Assembly: GCA_025642075.2 (NCBI GenBank)
Contig: JAODUO010000029.1
Span: forward strand, 560,001-624,000
Reading direction: 5' to 3'
DNA from: Ridgeia piscesae
Lineage: Eukaryota > Annelida > Polychaeta > Sabellida > Siboglinidae
DNA: 64,000 bases
The notes below the pieces were generated by a model that was not told where the DNA came from, did no database searches, and saw only the letters and a list, made by a program, of their open reading frames with translations. How positions within the stretch are numbered: the stretch's first letter is position 1; every line of letters begins with the position of its first letter. Positions 1 through 13,690 of the stretch are shown in pieces. The position numbers were made by a program, and so were the translations under genes.

Positions 1-147
1 TAATATTGTGATTGTTAGCTTAAGTTGCTATGTCACTTAGCTACAGTTAATATTGTGATTTTTGCAGCATGTGGATGTGAGAACATTTTGTTTTTGTTTG
101 TTATTCCTTTGAACTTCATGTACTTGGCTAGTTACTTTTTTTTATAT

Positions 148-151
148 AGAT

Positions 152-205
<54 letters not shown>
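148..205. repeat. (TA)n microsatellite
   Basis: An almost pure TA run preceded by a short GATA run. It is AT spacer with no coding content. Confidence 0.95.
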
Positions 206-206
<1 letters not shown>

Positions 207-244
207 CTATATATATATGTATTATTCTATGCTAATCATAATAC

Positions 245-270
245 TTACATACATACATACACTTACATAC

Positions 271-315
<45 letters not shown>

Positions 316-515
316 CATACATACATACATACATATACATACACATACACACACATACATACATACAAACATACATACATACTTACATACATACATACAT
401 ATATACATACATACATACATACATACATACATACATACATACATACATACATACATACATACATACATACATACATACATACATACATACATACATACAT
501 ACATACATACATACA

Positions 516-565
<50 letters not shown>

Positions 566-577
566 TACATACATACT
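245..577. repeat. Compound (CATA)n / (TA)n / (CA)n microsatellite
   Basis: The tract is mostly the tetramer CATA, interrupted by a TA run near 283-310 and ending in a CA run near 514-560. All frames stay open across it on both strands, giving only His-Thr-Tyr or Cys-Val-Tyr peptides, so those ORFs are artefacts. Confidence 0.95.
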
Positions 578-3500
578 TACTAAGGAACAATCAAGTATAT
601 AAACATCGAATCATAACAAGTAATGTTTGTCACTGTGATTGCTGTGTTAGCTGCAACGACATGCCTACCGCAAATCGATTATTAAATAATATTATTGATT
701 TGCAACTACAACGTCTACGCTATGCATGCATGTGTGAATTCTGTCACCTGTTTAAAATGAAAGGAACACAACTTGTACTTTACTGAAACGATTCGTTTAA
801 AGAATATTACATATTTTACACATCGTATAACATATACATAGACACATACACACGTGCATAGCTTCACCGGGTTATCGCTATTTTTACGAAAACGCGATTT
901 TCACATTCGTAAGTGTCTCGAGTGTAGTGGCCGAGTTTTCAGAGGCGAGTGTCGCCAAGTGCGTGACGCGATGTTAGGAGGGGGCGGATGTCTGCGGCAA
1001 CTCATTTAGCCGGGACACCTCAGCACAATGCCCGGTGACCGGCACCTGGTCGCGTTGAAAGTTATACTCTCCAATCTTGACGCGAAGCCGCTCCGGGTCC
1101 GCCCACTTGTCCTATTACGTCGACACAAAAACAACAGCCAGGTGAGACGCCCGGCACCTGTAATTACGGGGGTCGAAATTCGGTCGAAAGTTAATTAGTA
1201 CCGCGGATCGATCGTGCGAGCCGAATTACGCAATCGACGGCGCATTCCTACGCGGTTCATACAAATCGTCGACTCTGATGTGCTTTTAAACACGTGTCGT
1301 GATGAATGCGGACGCAGGTGACATTGAAGTGCCGCCGTGCGACCGATAACGCGTCTCCGAGATTTCCCGATGATGGTTTTTTGTTCGTTTGGTTTAATTG
1401 TATAATTGGTGTCAATGACGGGTTGAGCTGCTGGTGTTGTCGTAATGACGTCTGCTTCTCAGTACTGCAGTGGTCAGTTGAAAGTGTTCATCGTGTAATT
1501 ACCGGTCAGCTGTCCGAGCCGGCAGGTCATCAGTCCCACCCACGCAGACCATTCCAACTAATATCATTATTAGACCATAGTTGGTCCTAATTAGTTGTTG
1601 TTGTTGCCGTAATGCACTATTTATAAATGCTCCGATACTTGCAAGATGATGTCGTCAACGACAAAAGCAGTTACAAATCAATGATATCAAAGAAACATAA
1701 ATTAAATGTCAATTGGTGCCACGCATGAGTGAGTTTATTTGGTAAAACATTACAATGCATGCAAATACAACATTTTATTCAATGCATAAGCAAATAACGA
1801 AATAAGTCTAGATATAACATTTACCGAGGATAGACACATTAAAGAACACAATAGCACAGTTGTTTCCAATGTGGTCCTCCAAAAAAATACAAAGAATGAA
1901 TTTAAAAAAATAACAAAATACATAAATAAATAAACACAGTAATACAATAATTAAAATGTAAATATTTTCAAAGACAGGTAAACAAATATAATCAATAAGA
2001 CAATGTGCTAACATAAAAGGTGCTCTACTAAAATATAATAACATGATAGTACGTAGTAAGATTAAATTAACAAAAAAGTATTTAAAATGCCACTTTAAGA
2101 TGATAATTCGTCAGCCATCTGCTGTATAGTAGGGTCGTTACCTTTTTTCTAAAACTGTTTTTTAACTTGGCATTGCTAGTATCATTGCATTGCAAAATAT
2201 AGTACAAGTGCACAGTTAAAATAAACAACGTTGTAACAACGTAAGAGTAACGCTAACAATAAATGCAGCAACATTCAGACGACGTTGCTGGGAAGTGATA
2301 CTAACTACGTTGTTACCACGTTCCAACTTCTCATCACAGATACCACTTTGTGACCTACGGGTAAATACCTCGATTTCCATTTTGCCCACTCGACCAATAC
2401 AGGCCTCGTCTTCCCAGGATGGAGGGACTCGTGCTAGGGACAGGGGACCGGAGGGATGGTGTCTGTCATGACGACACTCGACAGATGGACTTCCGTCTTT
2501 AATATCCGTCGTCATTGCCACAACAACTCGTCCGTTCCACAAGTGACGTTTTAATGCCGACTTTACTGCGTCAATGCAAGCTGTTCACTGCGTCCGTGGC
2601 CCCGACCTTCGTTAGGCAGATACGAACAGTGATGAATTCGCGAAATGGCATAAACATAACTGGAACAAGATATCGGACAAGTCAACCGTGCGTGATTCTG
2701 TATTCGCATTTAGCTAATCGGGGTGTAAACCTGAATCACGTAATGCCGTATAAGTGGACGTTGTAACAAAATAAGTAGACGTTAAAACAATTCTAACAAA
2801 AATTAGCATTACCATTTCTAGAAATCGACTCTTCATATTATAGTAAACTATAATATTGGAGTTGCGTCCATTCGCAAGCACGCACACACATATATAATGT
2901 ATATTATTTATTTAATTATTTAAGTATTATAAACCAGTACATTTTAAATGTCGTATATAAATATAACTTATATTCTATAAACGATATCTAATAATTATAT
3001 AAGAAATCTTCATAGCCTGCCTAAAACCAAATGGAATACTTATAATATTATGCTATTTTTCAACAATATTCGTTAGACTGCTTTGTTAAATCGTCAAAAT
3101 AGAACGAACACCGGCCAACTTTACCAGTAGCACAGTGGCGCAGAGACCTCACGCCTGGGCCCGTATAAACTAGCATACGGCGGGTAATTAACAGCGGCCG
3201 ATTGCACAATTCTATCCGGAACGTTTGCCGCACCCGGACAGATATAATTATGTGTCCAGACGTATGTCCACCCACAATCACACACGACCGGAGAGAGACA
3301 ATGACGTCGACCACCCGTGCGATTGTCCGAATGCAAAGCGACAGCGAACTGGGCTCGGCTACGTCACACTGGAACCCGACCCACTCAGTGACGCCTCGCA
3401 GCGGGGAAGCCAATCAACTCGACCGCGTCAAATGTTTGTTTATTTGTGCCGGTTTAGCCTTAATAAGTTAATTAGCCGACACCGGACTATAGGGTACAGA

Positions 3501-4805
3501 TGCTTCGTCCTCGCCTCGCCAGCTACGACTTGGAGAAAACCATCGTGGCGGAAACGAATATAGCGCAGCGATTGCTGTTTAATAGCGACCGGACAATCGG
3601 CGAATGAAAGGCGGTACCACCCTGGCCGATTGACACGCAAAAAGTGACCATTAACGAAACGACGAACGAGACATTAAACTTGTACAAGGGGGTAGCAAAC
3701 ACGGGTCACAGATGTCGCCATAAAACGACTCGGTGACGTCTTTGTCAAGTCGAGGCGAAACTATGTCGTCTAATTGGTGGCGCTGTCTTCGTAAATCGAT
3801 AATGGGGTTTAATGTCGACGAATGCCGGCGTCGACACACCAATGTCCCGTGCCAACAGTGCTGATGTTGTTTGGATAGGGAGAACAATCGTGGGAACTTG
3901 GACGCATGCGGGGTGTTGAGTCTGAGTTGAGCCATAAAACTAAGCACTAACTAAAAAGTCGTATTTGATATAATTAGACACGTCTATTTGTGTGGCGGTT
4001 TGGAGTTCCTGACAAGTGAATGCAACAGTTTCAAGGCGTTTAGAAACTCAGTTCTAAATATTATATGTTGTAGATACGCCAACTATATTCGCGGGATTAT
4101 ATCTAAGGTTTACTCTTTTTATTCATAAGTAGTTGATTTAAACCAACGGAAGGTTTGCATAGTCGACATATTTTAGCTGTTAGCTTTTTGAAGAACACGT
4201 TTTGATCTTTATAAAAGCATAAATACCATAACAAGGTTTAATGGGATTATTAAGATTGTTTGATCTTCTACGGCATAAAAAGTTGATTGTTTGATCTTCT
4301 ATAGGATGACTTTCGAAAGACAAATCGAGACGTTAGGTGGGGAAAGCATGTAAATGTATCTAACCGATATTATACCAAACCGACACCAAACGAAGCAAAC
4401 CCTTCACGACGACGACAAATTCGCCTACTTTATATTAATCTATAGAGAACAGGGCGTTTTACTTTTACTACGTGACACCCTTAATATCACGTGACGTCAA
4501 GCTAACAAGCAGACATGTTGAGAACCAAATAATAAATAAGATTATATTTCTGTTAAATAACTTTAGTAGGTAGATGTATTAAACCCTTATGCTAGAGGGG
4601 GTGGCGATGCGTAGGTCAACACCCCCAAGTTGAAGCAAATACATCCGCCTGAGGTATAAGAGTGCTGCTCGGGGTCTCATAGCGACTTTTCAGTCTTAAC
4701 AGGAGTCACTGACCCCCATTTCACTGTTTTAAATTACTGATGTATGACGTTTTGTTTAAGTTTTACCTTATGATTATTGAATTCATGTACTTATCTTGGG
4801 GTCAA

Positions 4806-4834
4806 AAATAAACATCTTGTTCTTGTTCTTGTTC
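4806..4834 (+). repeat. AATAAA followed by (TTGTTC)n, possible retroelement 3' end
   Basis: An AATAAA-like motif is followed closely by about three copies of TTGTTC. Several non-LTR elements end in a short tandem repeat after an AATAAA-like tail. No coding part is visible upstream, so this is tentative. Confidence 0.25.
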
Positions 4835-4853
4835 ATCGGGGATGTAGTTGATT

Positions 4854-4898
4854 GGGGGGGGGGGGCATCAAAGGGGGGAGTGGGGGTTTTGGTGGGGG
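4854..4898 (+). other. Potential G-quadruplex tract
   Basis: Four G runs of 12, 6, 5 and 5 bases are separated by loops of 3 to 7 bases. This fits the standard G4 pattern on the plus strand. No gene is close, so no role can be assigned. Confidence 0.6.
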
Positions 4899-6134
4899 TA
4901 CAGTTAAACTGAATATATTTGGGAAAGCACAGAAACACACGTAACATGCACGTACGACACGTTTTATTTGCTGCGAACTATAATGATAATATCATACATA
5001 GCGGCTACAGGCAAAAGACATATAAAAAACGTAATATATACATTTGTGTTTGTTTATTGACATTAAAACTTATATTAACATGATTAGCTTTGTATTGTTC
5101 TATATTGTTTTTCATAATTGAATAGTAGAGTAAGTAAACCAGTCTATTAATTATTATATTGTATTTCTTGTAATCACACCGCTCAATCGCATCTGTCATA
5201 AAGTAAGTGAAAGTCACAATTACCTGCTGCATGCACACTTACACATTCACATGTATTAACTAACAGTCTAACATCTACGAAGACACTAGCAATCGCCCCT
5301 AAGTAAAAATGCATTCAATGTTTGTACTGTTGTCACTTTATGAAACCGTTCTTAGAAGTAATGTATATTGTATGGTAATTTAAGATCCCTTTGACAAGCC
5401 TTTGTCAATGACTGTGACAATATTGTCACTGACATTGATTAATGTCACAGTTAAAGAAGTACACCCGTGACCCGTGCAATGATATTACCTATAAACAATC
5501 GTACCCCTTTACTTTAGGCCACAGACGCGGCTATATTTTGTTATCATGTTATAATACCCCAATCACCCCATAACCTGATATCACCTCTCGCAAGTATAAC
5601 TCGGTATTTAGTGACATTGTAGAATAAACAAGACGGAATTGGGCAATTTCATAGAAAAAACGAAGAGTTAATATCACAACGGCGCAACGGTGTCTAAGGA
5701 TATTATCGCCGGCGTCAAAATGAAAGCAATAAACGCGATACGACATTCTCATTTTCACGCCATATGTGCGCTCGAATGGACGGCGCCATCCGGCGTCTTT
5801 CTCCCTGAATACGGACAGAGATACGACGCGGGAGGGATTAAGGAAACAGGCGAGATAATCCCGAGGGGTTAGCTGCCATTAAACTGCCGGAGTAGGTTAC
5901 ATCTGCTCGAACGCATTCGCCACAGTACTGCTGCCGCCGGGTCACCGACGACTCGAGTCCAATTGGTGCTGCCATCTGGCGAATGCAGGTGTAAACCCTA
6001 GGTGGGATTTGGCGAAATCACTTCATGCGTGTTTAAGTGCATTGGATTTGGGAAACCAGCCAACAGAAAACGAATTAAACTCGTTCGAAAGAATGCATCT
6101 GGCAACTAAATGTCTGAATGAACTATCGATCAAG

Positions 6135-6135
<1 letters not shown>

Positions 6136-6175
<40 letters not shown>
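6136..6175. repeat. (TA)n microsatellite at the LINE 5' edge
   Basis: A TA run of about 40 bp lies directly before the open part of the LINE fragment. It marks where the element's upstream coding sequence stops being recognisable. Confidence 0.9.
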
Positions 6176-6177
<2 letters not shown>

Positions 6178-6180
6178 TGA

Positions 6181-7362
6181 GTGGACATGATGCATGAAAT
6201 ACAGAAGAGAGTTTTGGGAGAGGAACAGATGCCAGAAGAGTGGAAGAAAAGTGAGATCGTCCCCATACACAAGCAAAAGGGGGACCCACTAGAATGTGGG
6301 AGCTTTAGAGGCATTAAGCTGTTGGAACATGGGATGAAGATGTTTGAGAAGATTCTAGAGCGCAGACTCAGAAAATTGATCACAGTCAACAACATGCAAT
6401 TTGGATTTAGTCCAGGGAAAGGTACAACAGATGCAGTATTTATCATACAACAACTGCAAGAAAAACACCTAGAAGTGCACAGAGATTTGTTCTTTACCTT
6501 CGTAGATTTGGAAAAAGGTTATGATAGGGTGCCCAGGGATCTGGTGCATGGGTGTCTGAGAAGAAGAGGGGTCCTTCAGAAGCTAGTGAGGCTAGTAGAA
6601 GCAACATATCGTGGAGCATCAATAGTAGTGAGAACCACGCATGGCAAAACTGACGAGTTTCCCAAAAAAGTTGGCCTACACCAGGGATCAGAGCTAAGCC
6701 CATTCTTATTTATCGTAGTACCAGATGTCATCAGCGAAGAGTTCAGATGCGGGTAACAATGTGAACTGCTGTTTGCTGACGATCTAGCAGTAGCAACAGA
6801 CACAGAGGAGGAGATGCAGAGGAGATGGCTTGATTGGCAGATTGGGATGGAGAGCAAGGGACTAAAAGTCAACATCGGGAAAACGGAAGTGATGGTCAGT
6901 AGCAGGAGAGGAACAAAAGCAAACATCAAAGACAGCCAAGGGACGAGTCTCAGACAGGTGAATAAATTCAAATGCAGAGGAGATGGCTTGGTTGGCAGAT
7001 TGGGATGGAGAGCAAGGGACTAAAAGTCAACATCGGGAAAACGGAAGTGATGGTCAGTAGCAGGAGAGAAACAAAAGCAAACAACAAAGACAGCCAAGTG
7101 ACGAGTCTCAGACAGGTGAATAAATTCAAATATTTAAGTGTCACCATCGGTGAAGAAGGAGGTTCAGAGGAAGCAGTAAGAGCAAGAGTCAGTGCAGCGT
7201 GGGGCAAGTGGAGAGACCTATCCGGAGTCATCAGTGAAAGAAAATGCCAAGGAAATTAAAGATCAAGCTCTACATGACTGTCATTAGACCAGTACTTCTG
7301 TATGGAGCAGAATGTTGGACAGTTAGAAAGAAGGCGGGACAGATTCTCGAGAAAACAGAGAT

Positions 7363-7363
<1 letters not shown>
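6181..7363 (+). mobile_element. 5'-truncated, inactivated LINE reverse-transcriptase fragment
   Basis: The first open segment (6181-6756, 191 codons) reads as the reverse transcriptase of a non-LTR retrotransposon. It has QFGFSPGKGTTDAVF (residues 73-87), the motif A region FVDLEKGYD (107-115) and HQGSELSPFLF (167-177). An in-frame TAA at 6754-6756 breaks it. The same frame continues with the catalytic FADD at 6772-6783. A 158-bp segment (6814-6971) is then tandemly duplicated at 6972-7129, which shifts the frame. A further frameshift near 7250 precedes [14 protein letters not shown], typical of the C-terminal part of these proteins. The 5' part is missing at a TA run and the 3' side runs straight into a hexanucleotide array. 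This is a dead copy. I am sure of the LINE class but not of the clade. Confidence 0.93.
6814..7129 (+). repeat. 158-bp tandem duplication inside the LINE
   Basis: 6814-6971 and 6972-7129 are near-identical, both starting ATGCAGAGGAGATGGCTTG. The 158-bp length is not a multiple of three, so the duplication itself breaks the reading frame. Few mismatches separate the copies, which suggests a fairly recent event. Confidence 0.9.
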
Positions 7364-7880
<517 letters not shown>

Positions 7881-7882
7881 TC

Positions 7883-7884
<2 letters not shown>

Positions 7885-7940
<56 letters not shown>

Positions 7941-8031
7941 CACTTTTATTATATATATATATATATATATAATATAATAAATATATAGCATTATTATACA
8001 TATATATAATATATACTATATATACATATAT

Positions 8032-8092
<61 letters not shown>
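7885..8092. repeat. (TA)n runs
   Basis: Several TA runs separated by short AT-rich interruptions, between the hexanucleotide array and the 44-bp minisatellite. Confidence 0.95.
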
Positions 8093-8095
<3 letters not shown>

Positions 8096-8197
8096 ATAGG
8101 CATATATATATTTATTGTAATGGTGTTTATCAGCCATTATGGGGAAACCCGTTTTGGGGAAACGCGTTTTGGGTAATTTTTAACTACTTGCATGCGT

Positions 8198-10965
8198 CTA
8201 GCATCCAATGTAAAGGTTGCACTCGATACATGCGTCTAGCACCCAATGTAAATACAAAGAGTACACTCGATAAATGCGTCTAGCACCCAATGTAAAGGTA
8301 TAGGATGCACTCGATACATGCGTATAGCACCCAACGTAAAGGATACACTCGATACATGCGTCTAGCACCCAATGTAAAGGTACATAGTGCACTCGAAACA
8401 TGCGTCTAGCACCCAATGTAATGGTAAAAGGTACACTCGATACAAGCGTATACCACCCAATGTAAAGGTAAAGGGTACACTCGATACATGCGTCTAGCAC
8501 CCAATGTGAAGGTAAAGGATACACTCGATACATGAGTCTAGCACCCAATGTAAAGGTAAAGGATACACTCGATACATGAGTCTAGCACCCAATGTAAAGG
8601 TAAAGGATACACTCGATACATGAGTCTAGCACCCAATGTAAAGGTAAAGGATACACTCGATACATGAGTCTAGCACCCAATGTAAAGGTAAATGGTACAC
8701 TCGATACATGAGTCTAGCACCCAATGTAAAGGTAAAGGATACACTCGATACATGCGTCTAGCACCCAATGTAAAGGTAAAGGATACACTCGATACATGCG
8801 TCTAGCACCCAATGTAAAGGTAAAGGCATCGATACATGCTCCCCATGTAAAGGTAAAGGGTACACTCGATACAGTCTAGCACCCAATGTAAAGGTAAAGG
8901 GTACACACGATACATGCGTCTAGCACCCAATGTAAAGGTAAAGGATACACTCGATACATGAGTCTAGCACCCAATGTAAAGGTAAAGGGTACACTCGATA
9001 CATGCGTCTAGCACCCAATGTAAAGATAAAGGATACACTCGATACATGCGTCTGGCACCCAATGTAAATGTAAATGGTACACTCGATACATGAGTCTAGC
9101 ACCCAATGTAAAGGTAAATGGTACACTCGATACATGAGTCTAGCACCCAATGTAAAGGTAAAGGGTACACTCGATACATGCGTCTAGCACCCAATGTAAA
9201 GGTAAAGGATACACTCGATACATGCGTCTAGCACCCAATGTAAAGGTAAAGGATACACTCGATACATGCGTCTAGCACCCAATGTAAAGGTAAAGGATAC
9301 ACTCGATACATGCGTCTAGCACCCAATGTAAAGGTAAAGGGTACACACGATACATGCGTCTAGCACCCAATGTAAAGGTAAAGGATACACTCGATACATG
9401 AGTCTAGCACCCAATGCAAAGGTAAAGGTACACTCGATACATGCGTCTAGCACCCAATGTAAGGTAAAGGATACACTCGATACATGCGTCTAGCACCCAA
9501 TGTAAAGGTAAAGGATACACTCGATACATGCGTCTAGCACCCAATGTAAAGGTAAAGGATACACTCGATACATGCGTCTAGCACCCAATGTAAAGGTAAA
9601 GGATACACTCGATACATGCGTCTAGCACCCAATGTAAAGGTAAAGGATACACTCGATACATGCGTCTACACCCAATGTAAAGGTAAAGGATACACTCGAT
9701 ACATGCGTCTACACCCAATGTAAAGGTAAAGGTACACTCGATACATGCGTCTACACCCAATGTAAAGGTAAAGGGTACACTCGATACATGCGTCTACCAC
9801 CCAATGTAAAGGTAAAGGGTACACTCGATACATGCGTCTAGCACCCAATGTAAAGGTAAAGGGTACACTCGATACATGCGTCTAGCACCCAATGTAAAGG
9901 TAAAGGGTACACTCGATACATGCGTCTAGCACCCAATGTAAAGGTAAAGGATACACTCGATACATGCGTCTAGCACCCAATGTAAAGGTAAAGGGTACAC
10001 TCGATACATGAGTCTAGCACCCAATGTAAAGGTAAAGGATACACTCGATACATGAGTCTAGCACCCAATGTAAAGGTAAAGGTACACTCGATACATGCGT
10101 CTACACCCAATGTAAAGGTAAAGGGTGCACTCGATACATGCGTCTACCACCCAATGTAAAGGTAAAGGGTACACTCGATACATGCGTCTACACCCAATGT
10201 AAAGGTAAAGGGTACACTCGATACATGCGTCTACCACCCAATGTAAAGGTAAAGGGTGCACACCATACATGCGTCTACCACCCAATGTAAAGGTAAAGGG
10301 TGCACTCGATACATGCGTCTACACCCAATGTAAAGGTAAAGGGTGCACTCGATACATGCGTCTACCACCCAATGTAAAGGTAAAGGGTACACTCGATACA
10401 TGCGTCTACCACCCAATGTAAAGGTAAAGGGTACACTCGATACATGCGTCTACCACCCAATGTAAAGGTAAAGGGTACACTCGATACATGCGTCTACCAC
10501 CCAATGTAAAGGTAAAGGGTGCACTCGATACATGCGTCTACCACCCAATGTAAAGGTAAAGGGTGCACTCGATACATGCGTCTACCACCCAATGTAAAGG
10601 TAAAGGGTACACTCGATACATGCGTCTACCACCCAATGTAAAGGTAAAGGGTGCAATCGATACATGCGTCTACCACCCAATGTAAAGGTAAAGGGTGCAC
10701 TCGATACATGCGTCTACACCCAATGTAAAGGTAAAGGGTGCACTCGATACATGCGTCTACCACCCAATGTAAAGGTAAAGAGTGCACTCGATACATGCGC
10801 CTGGCACATACTGTAAATGTAAAGGGCGCACTCGATACATGCGACTAGCACCCAATGTAAAGGTAAAGGGTACACTCGATACATGCGTCTAGCACCCAAT
10901 GTAGATATAAAGGGCGTAAATAGACTAAATACATGAATGCGTTTAGCATCCAATATGAAGGGCGC
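8198..10965. repeat. 44-bp minisatellite, about 62 copies
   Basis: The unit contains CACTCGATACATGCGTCTAG followed by CACCCAATGTAAAGGTAAAG and is about 44 bp long. Copies differ mainly at GCGTCT versus GAGTCT, GGGTAC versus GGATAC or GGGTGC, and TAGCACC versus TACCACC or TACACC. The first and last copies are the most degenerate. Short open frames on the minus strand follow the repeat and do not look like genes. Confidence 0.97.
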
Positions 10966-11430
10966 CCCCCCGCGATATCAGTTATAGCTCGAAAATTACT
11001 GATTGCAGTTGGCTGTTTTTAATGCGCGTGGGTCGTGCGTTAATTCGATTTCCTGGGAATCGTTTGTCATATGGTTCATGCGGAATACTTTGTAGGAGCC
11101 AAGTAAATAGTTCCTAAAGACCGCTGTAAAATACACGTTAACTTTCTTGCGTGTTCCATCGTTCGATGCCTTAGTCGGGATGCAGCTGTAGGGATTTCAG
11201 ATGCTCGCGTCATGGGGAGGGGTATAAATTGGAGGTTTCCTGGAGGTATAATTACAGGTTTTTGGGAGGCTGCTGCTACAGGTCAAAACATACCAAAGAA
11301 AGTTCTTATAGACCAATAGCGCAGTGTGCAGTTATACCGACTCGTCAGAGCCGTCTACACTTTAACCGCGGCTGATTTTAACCCCGAACCCCATCTCGAT
11401 TTCTCTGGGTAGAATTCAGTCACACTGAAA
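10966..11430. other. Unique spacer, no gene seen
   Basis: Single-copy sequence between the minisatellite and a SINE fragment. I see no exon, RNA gene or repeat in it. Confidence 0.5.
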
Positions 11431-11439
11431 TTGGTGCGC

Positions 11440-11580
11440 TAAAACTATAGTAAGCCAAATGTCCACCACTGTCTACAACCATGTACTCATTCATTCAGCG
11501 CATGGTCTGGCACAGCAGCACAGGATTGGAACCCGGGTTCTCTGTAATTTACCAGTCGAGAATTCGAAGCATACGTTCAC
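11440..11580 (-). mobile_element. tRNA-derived SINE head, minus strand
   Basis: Read on the minus strand, this has TTCTCGACT, then a B-box-like GAGAACCCGGGTTCCAATCC and TGTGCTGC, followed by ATGAGTACATGG. The order and wording match the SINE at 32211-32515. The body beyond this point is diverged, and the tail is not recognised. Confidence 0.7.
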
Positions 11581-11889
11581 ACACCAACCCTGTTAAATAG
11601 TGGCAAGTCAGCCGCTATGTTACGTCACAATGCGAGTAGTGTATGGATGCTACTAATGCTTTTACCGATTTCCGTTCGCCACGTAATGACGTCACAGGTA
11701 TTTGCGTTAGTTACGCTACACAATACAAGGAAGAGACACGTAGGAAGGGAATGGGACGACGTTTGCAAGGCGGTCACCAGCCTCAGTCTCTGGCAACGAA
11801 GATATGGGATAGATCTGTACAGCATGAATCGACTCCGGTCGTGGGACCGTCCAACAGGAGCCCACTGACGACAGAGGGGACAGGGCAGG

Positions 11890-12080
11890 AGATGAGATGA
11901 GATGAGATGAGATGAGAGGAGAGGAGAGGAGAGGAGAGGAGAGGAGAGGAGAGGAGAGGAGAGGAGAGGAGAGGAGAGGAGAGGAGAGATGAGATGAGAG
12001 GAGAGGAGAGGAGAGGAGAGGAGAGGAGAGGAGAGGAGAGGAGAGGAGGAGAGAGAGGAGGAGAGGAGAGGAGAGGAGAG
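11890..12080. repeat. (GAGAT)n / (GAGGA)n pentanucleotide array
   Basis: A pure purine tract on the plus strand (apart from the T of GAGAT) made of 5-bp units, switching between GAGAT and GAGAG/GAGGA. The long Ser-Pro-Leu frame on the opposite strand is an artefact of this array. Confidence 0.95.
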
Positions 12081-12383
12081 GGGACAGAATGTTCTGAGTA
12101 CTACTGGAAAGTGAGCTTGCCCGAAATGTCTTCGTCCATCACATTCTCTTTTTATCTTTGATTCGAAGTAGGACATTGCTCGCTGGACTGCACGGAGCAA
12201 AGTCAGTGGTAATAACGGGTGGTCAGAAAGGCACATACGTTCGTCACCTCGAATGTTCTGACCATGCTTCAAGTTTAATCTCACTTGATCGACTCATGTC
12301 CGGCCGCGTGAATTCGCCAAGCCTTGATGTCCGTCCATTTTCCATGACGTTTGTTCATTGACCTTTACATTTGGTTGTGATCC

Positions 12384-12665
12384 TTGACGTATGTCCGTGT
12401 CCTTGAGACCTGTCAGTGTCCTTGGTATCTCTCCATGGCACTTGGCGTCTGTCCGTCATCACTTGCGTCAGTCCAACGTCCTTGGTCCCAGACATCCGTC
12501 CATGGGAAACAAGGCCACAAGGGAGACAATCCTGAGCAGTATCTCTCCGTGGTACTTGCGTCTGTCCGTGGACACTGGATTCCCAAGGTCTTTGGTCTTA
12601 ACCGTCGGTCCACGGGAAACGTGGACCGACGATTGAAAGGAAGCTAATCCTGAGCAGTTAACGCT
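12384..12665. repeat. Degenerate tandem duplication with CGTCTGTCCGTG motifs
   Basis: Two imperfect copies of roughly 115-125 bp. Each has a GTCCATGGGAAAC or GTCCACGGGAAAC block followed later by AATCCTGAGCAGT. Short motifs such as GTCTGTCCGT recur across the region. No coding signal is seen. Confidence 0.5.
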
Positions 12666-12999
12666 GGCTTTGTCGCACGTTGTCCCCAAAGTGACGGCGG
12701 GGCTTTACGCCGGGACTTAATTAGTAACATCTCTGTCATCGACACCATTAGTGACGCGGCCTGTCAAGTGACTCAAGTAGGGTATTAATATCGCGACGTC
12801 TGCTAATGTTGTGTTGTGCGCTCAGCCTCTTCAAGATGACGTAACAAGACAACTTTTTTAATAACCGGTAAATAATTCCCGACCAGAATATAGTAAACAG
12901 GTTCATTTGGTGCAGTTTACTAGGCCCTTGTGCGAATGCTTCACGTCCAGTTTTATGGTTGATAAGACCTGTGTACTTCAGCTGTACCTAGTGATTTGT

Positions 13000-13282
13000 T
13001 GTAGCGAGGTGGCTAGAGCTTCGGACACTCGACTAAGAGAACCTGGGTACGAATCTTGGGCTGCAGTGTCAAACCTTGGACATGTTTCACTACAGATTGC
13101 TCCCGTTCTATGAATGAGTACCTGGCTGTAGATAGTGGTGAATAATTGTTTACGAATGGTCTTTGTGCATCAATTAAAACGTGGCTGGATACTTCCCAGA
13201 TAAGTCAAGATGGTGCTAAAATGAATTGAGTAGGTTTACCAGGGAGTAGTGTAAACCGCTTTGAACAATCCTGAGGATTAGA
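13000..13282 (+). mobile_element. tRNA-derived SINE, full-length but diverged
   Basis: It has a tRNA-like head with an A-box-like GCGAGGTGGCTAGAG and a B-box-like GGGTACGAATC. The body carries TGAGTACCTGGCT and TGGCTGGATACTTCCCAGA, and the tail carries CGCTTTGAACAATCCTGAGGA. These blocks occur in the same order at 32211-32515, so the two are one family. Confidence 0.8.
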
Positions 13283-13379
13283 CAAAAAGTTACATGTTTT
13301 CTTTATTTGTGACTGACATAGTGTAACCCAAAAACAGTACGACTGGAATTTCATGAAAAAATGATGTTATATGAGCGGA

Positions 13380-13690
13380 AATAACACAACGAAATGATAA
13401 AGACCTCTAGTAATGGAGTCGGCTCCGTCGAATCTCTCACTCCGCACGCGACTTCGTTCATTTCCGTAATTGTTCCGTCCAGATCACCGAGGGCGCCTAG
13501 GCTCGCCCTGGTGCGAATCCATCTGTCCAACTTCACAATTAGCAATTCCGTTGTCGCTTTGAAGAAAACGAACGTGGGAATCGTATTAATGGCGGCGCTT
13601 GAAGGCGAGACTGTTACGTCACACGCTCGCGTCCCCCAGACCCGTGTCGTAATTAGGTCGGCGCCAACCCCCTAAATAGGAAGACGACGA
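13380..13690. other. CpG-rich unique patch, function unknown
   Basis: Higher in CpG than its flanks and includes an ORF of 93 codons at 13394-13675 on the plus strand that I do not recognise. Without splice context or a domain I do not call it a gene. A conserved regulatory element is an equally good guess. Confidence 0.3.

Larger units (their letters stand above)
591..6008. other. Non-coding spacer without a recognisable gene
   Basis: No ORF here shows a recognisable domain or splice-consistent exon. Base composition is patchy. Stretches near 860-1600, 2200-2720, 3060-3930 and 5450-6000 are richer in CpG and carry TAATTA-type motifs, while the rest is AT-rich. The patches could be conserved non-coding elements, but only cross-species alignment would tell. 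Confidence 0.6.

Noticed and set aside
1306..1590. 94-codon ORF in the left CpG-rich patch
   Set aside because: No domain or exon signals; composition alone can explain it.
13000..13075. A true tRNA gene
   Set aside because: A/B-box-like motifs are present, but the cloverleaf is not intact and the sequence continues into a SINE body shared with another locus.
13394..13675. 93-codon plus-strand ORF as a gene
   Set aside because: No recognised domain, no splice context and no initiation or poly(A) support. Kept only as a CpG-rich patch.
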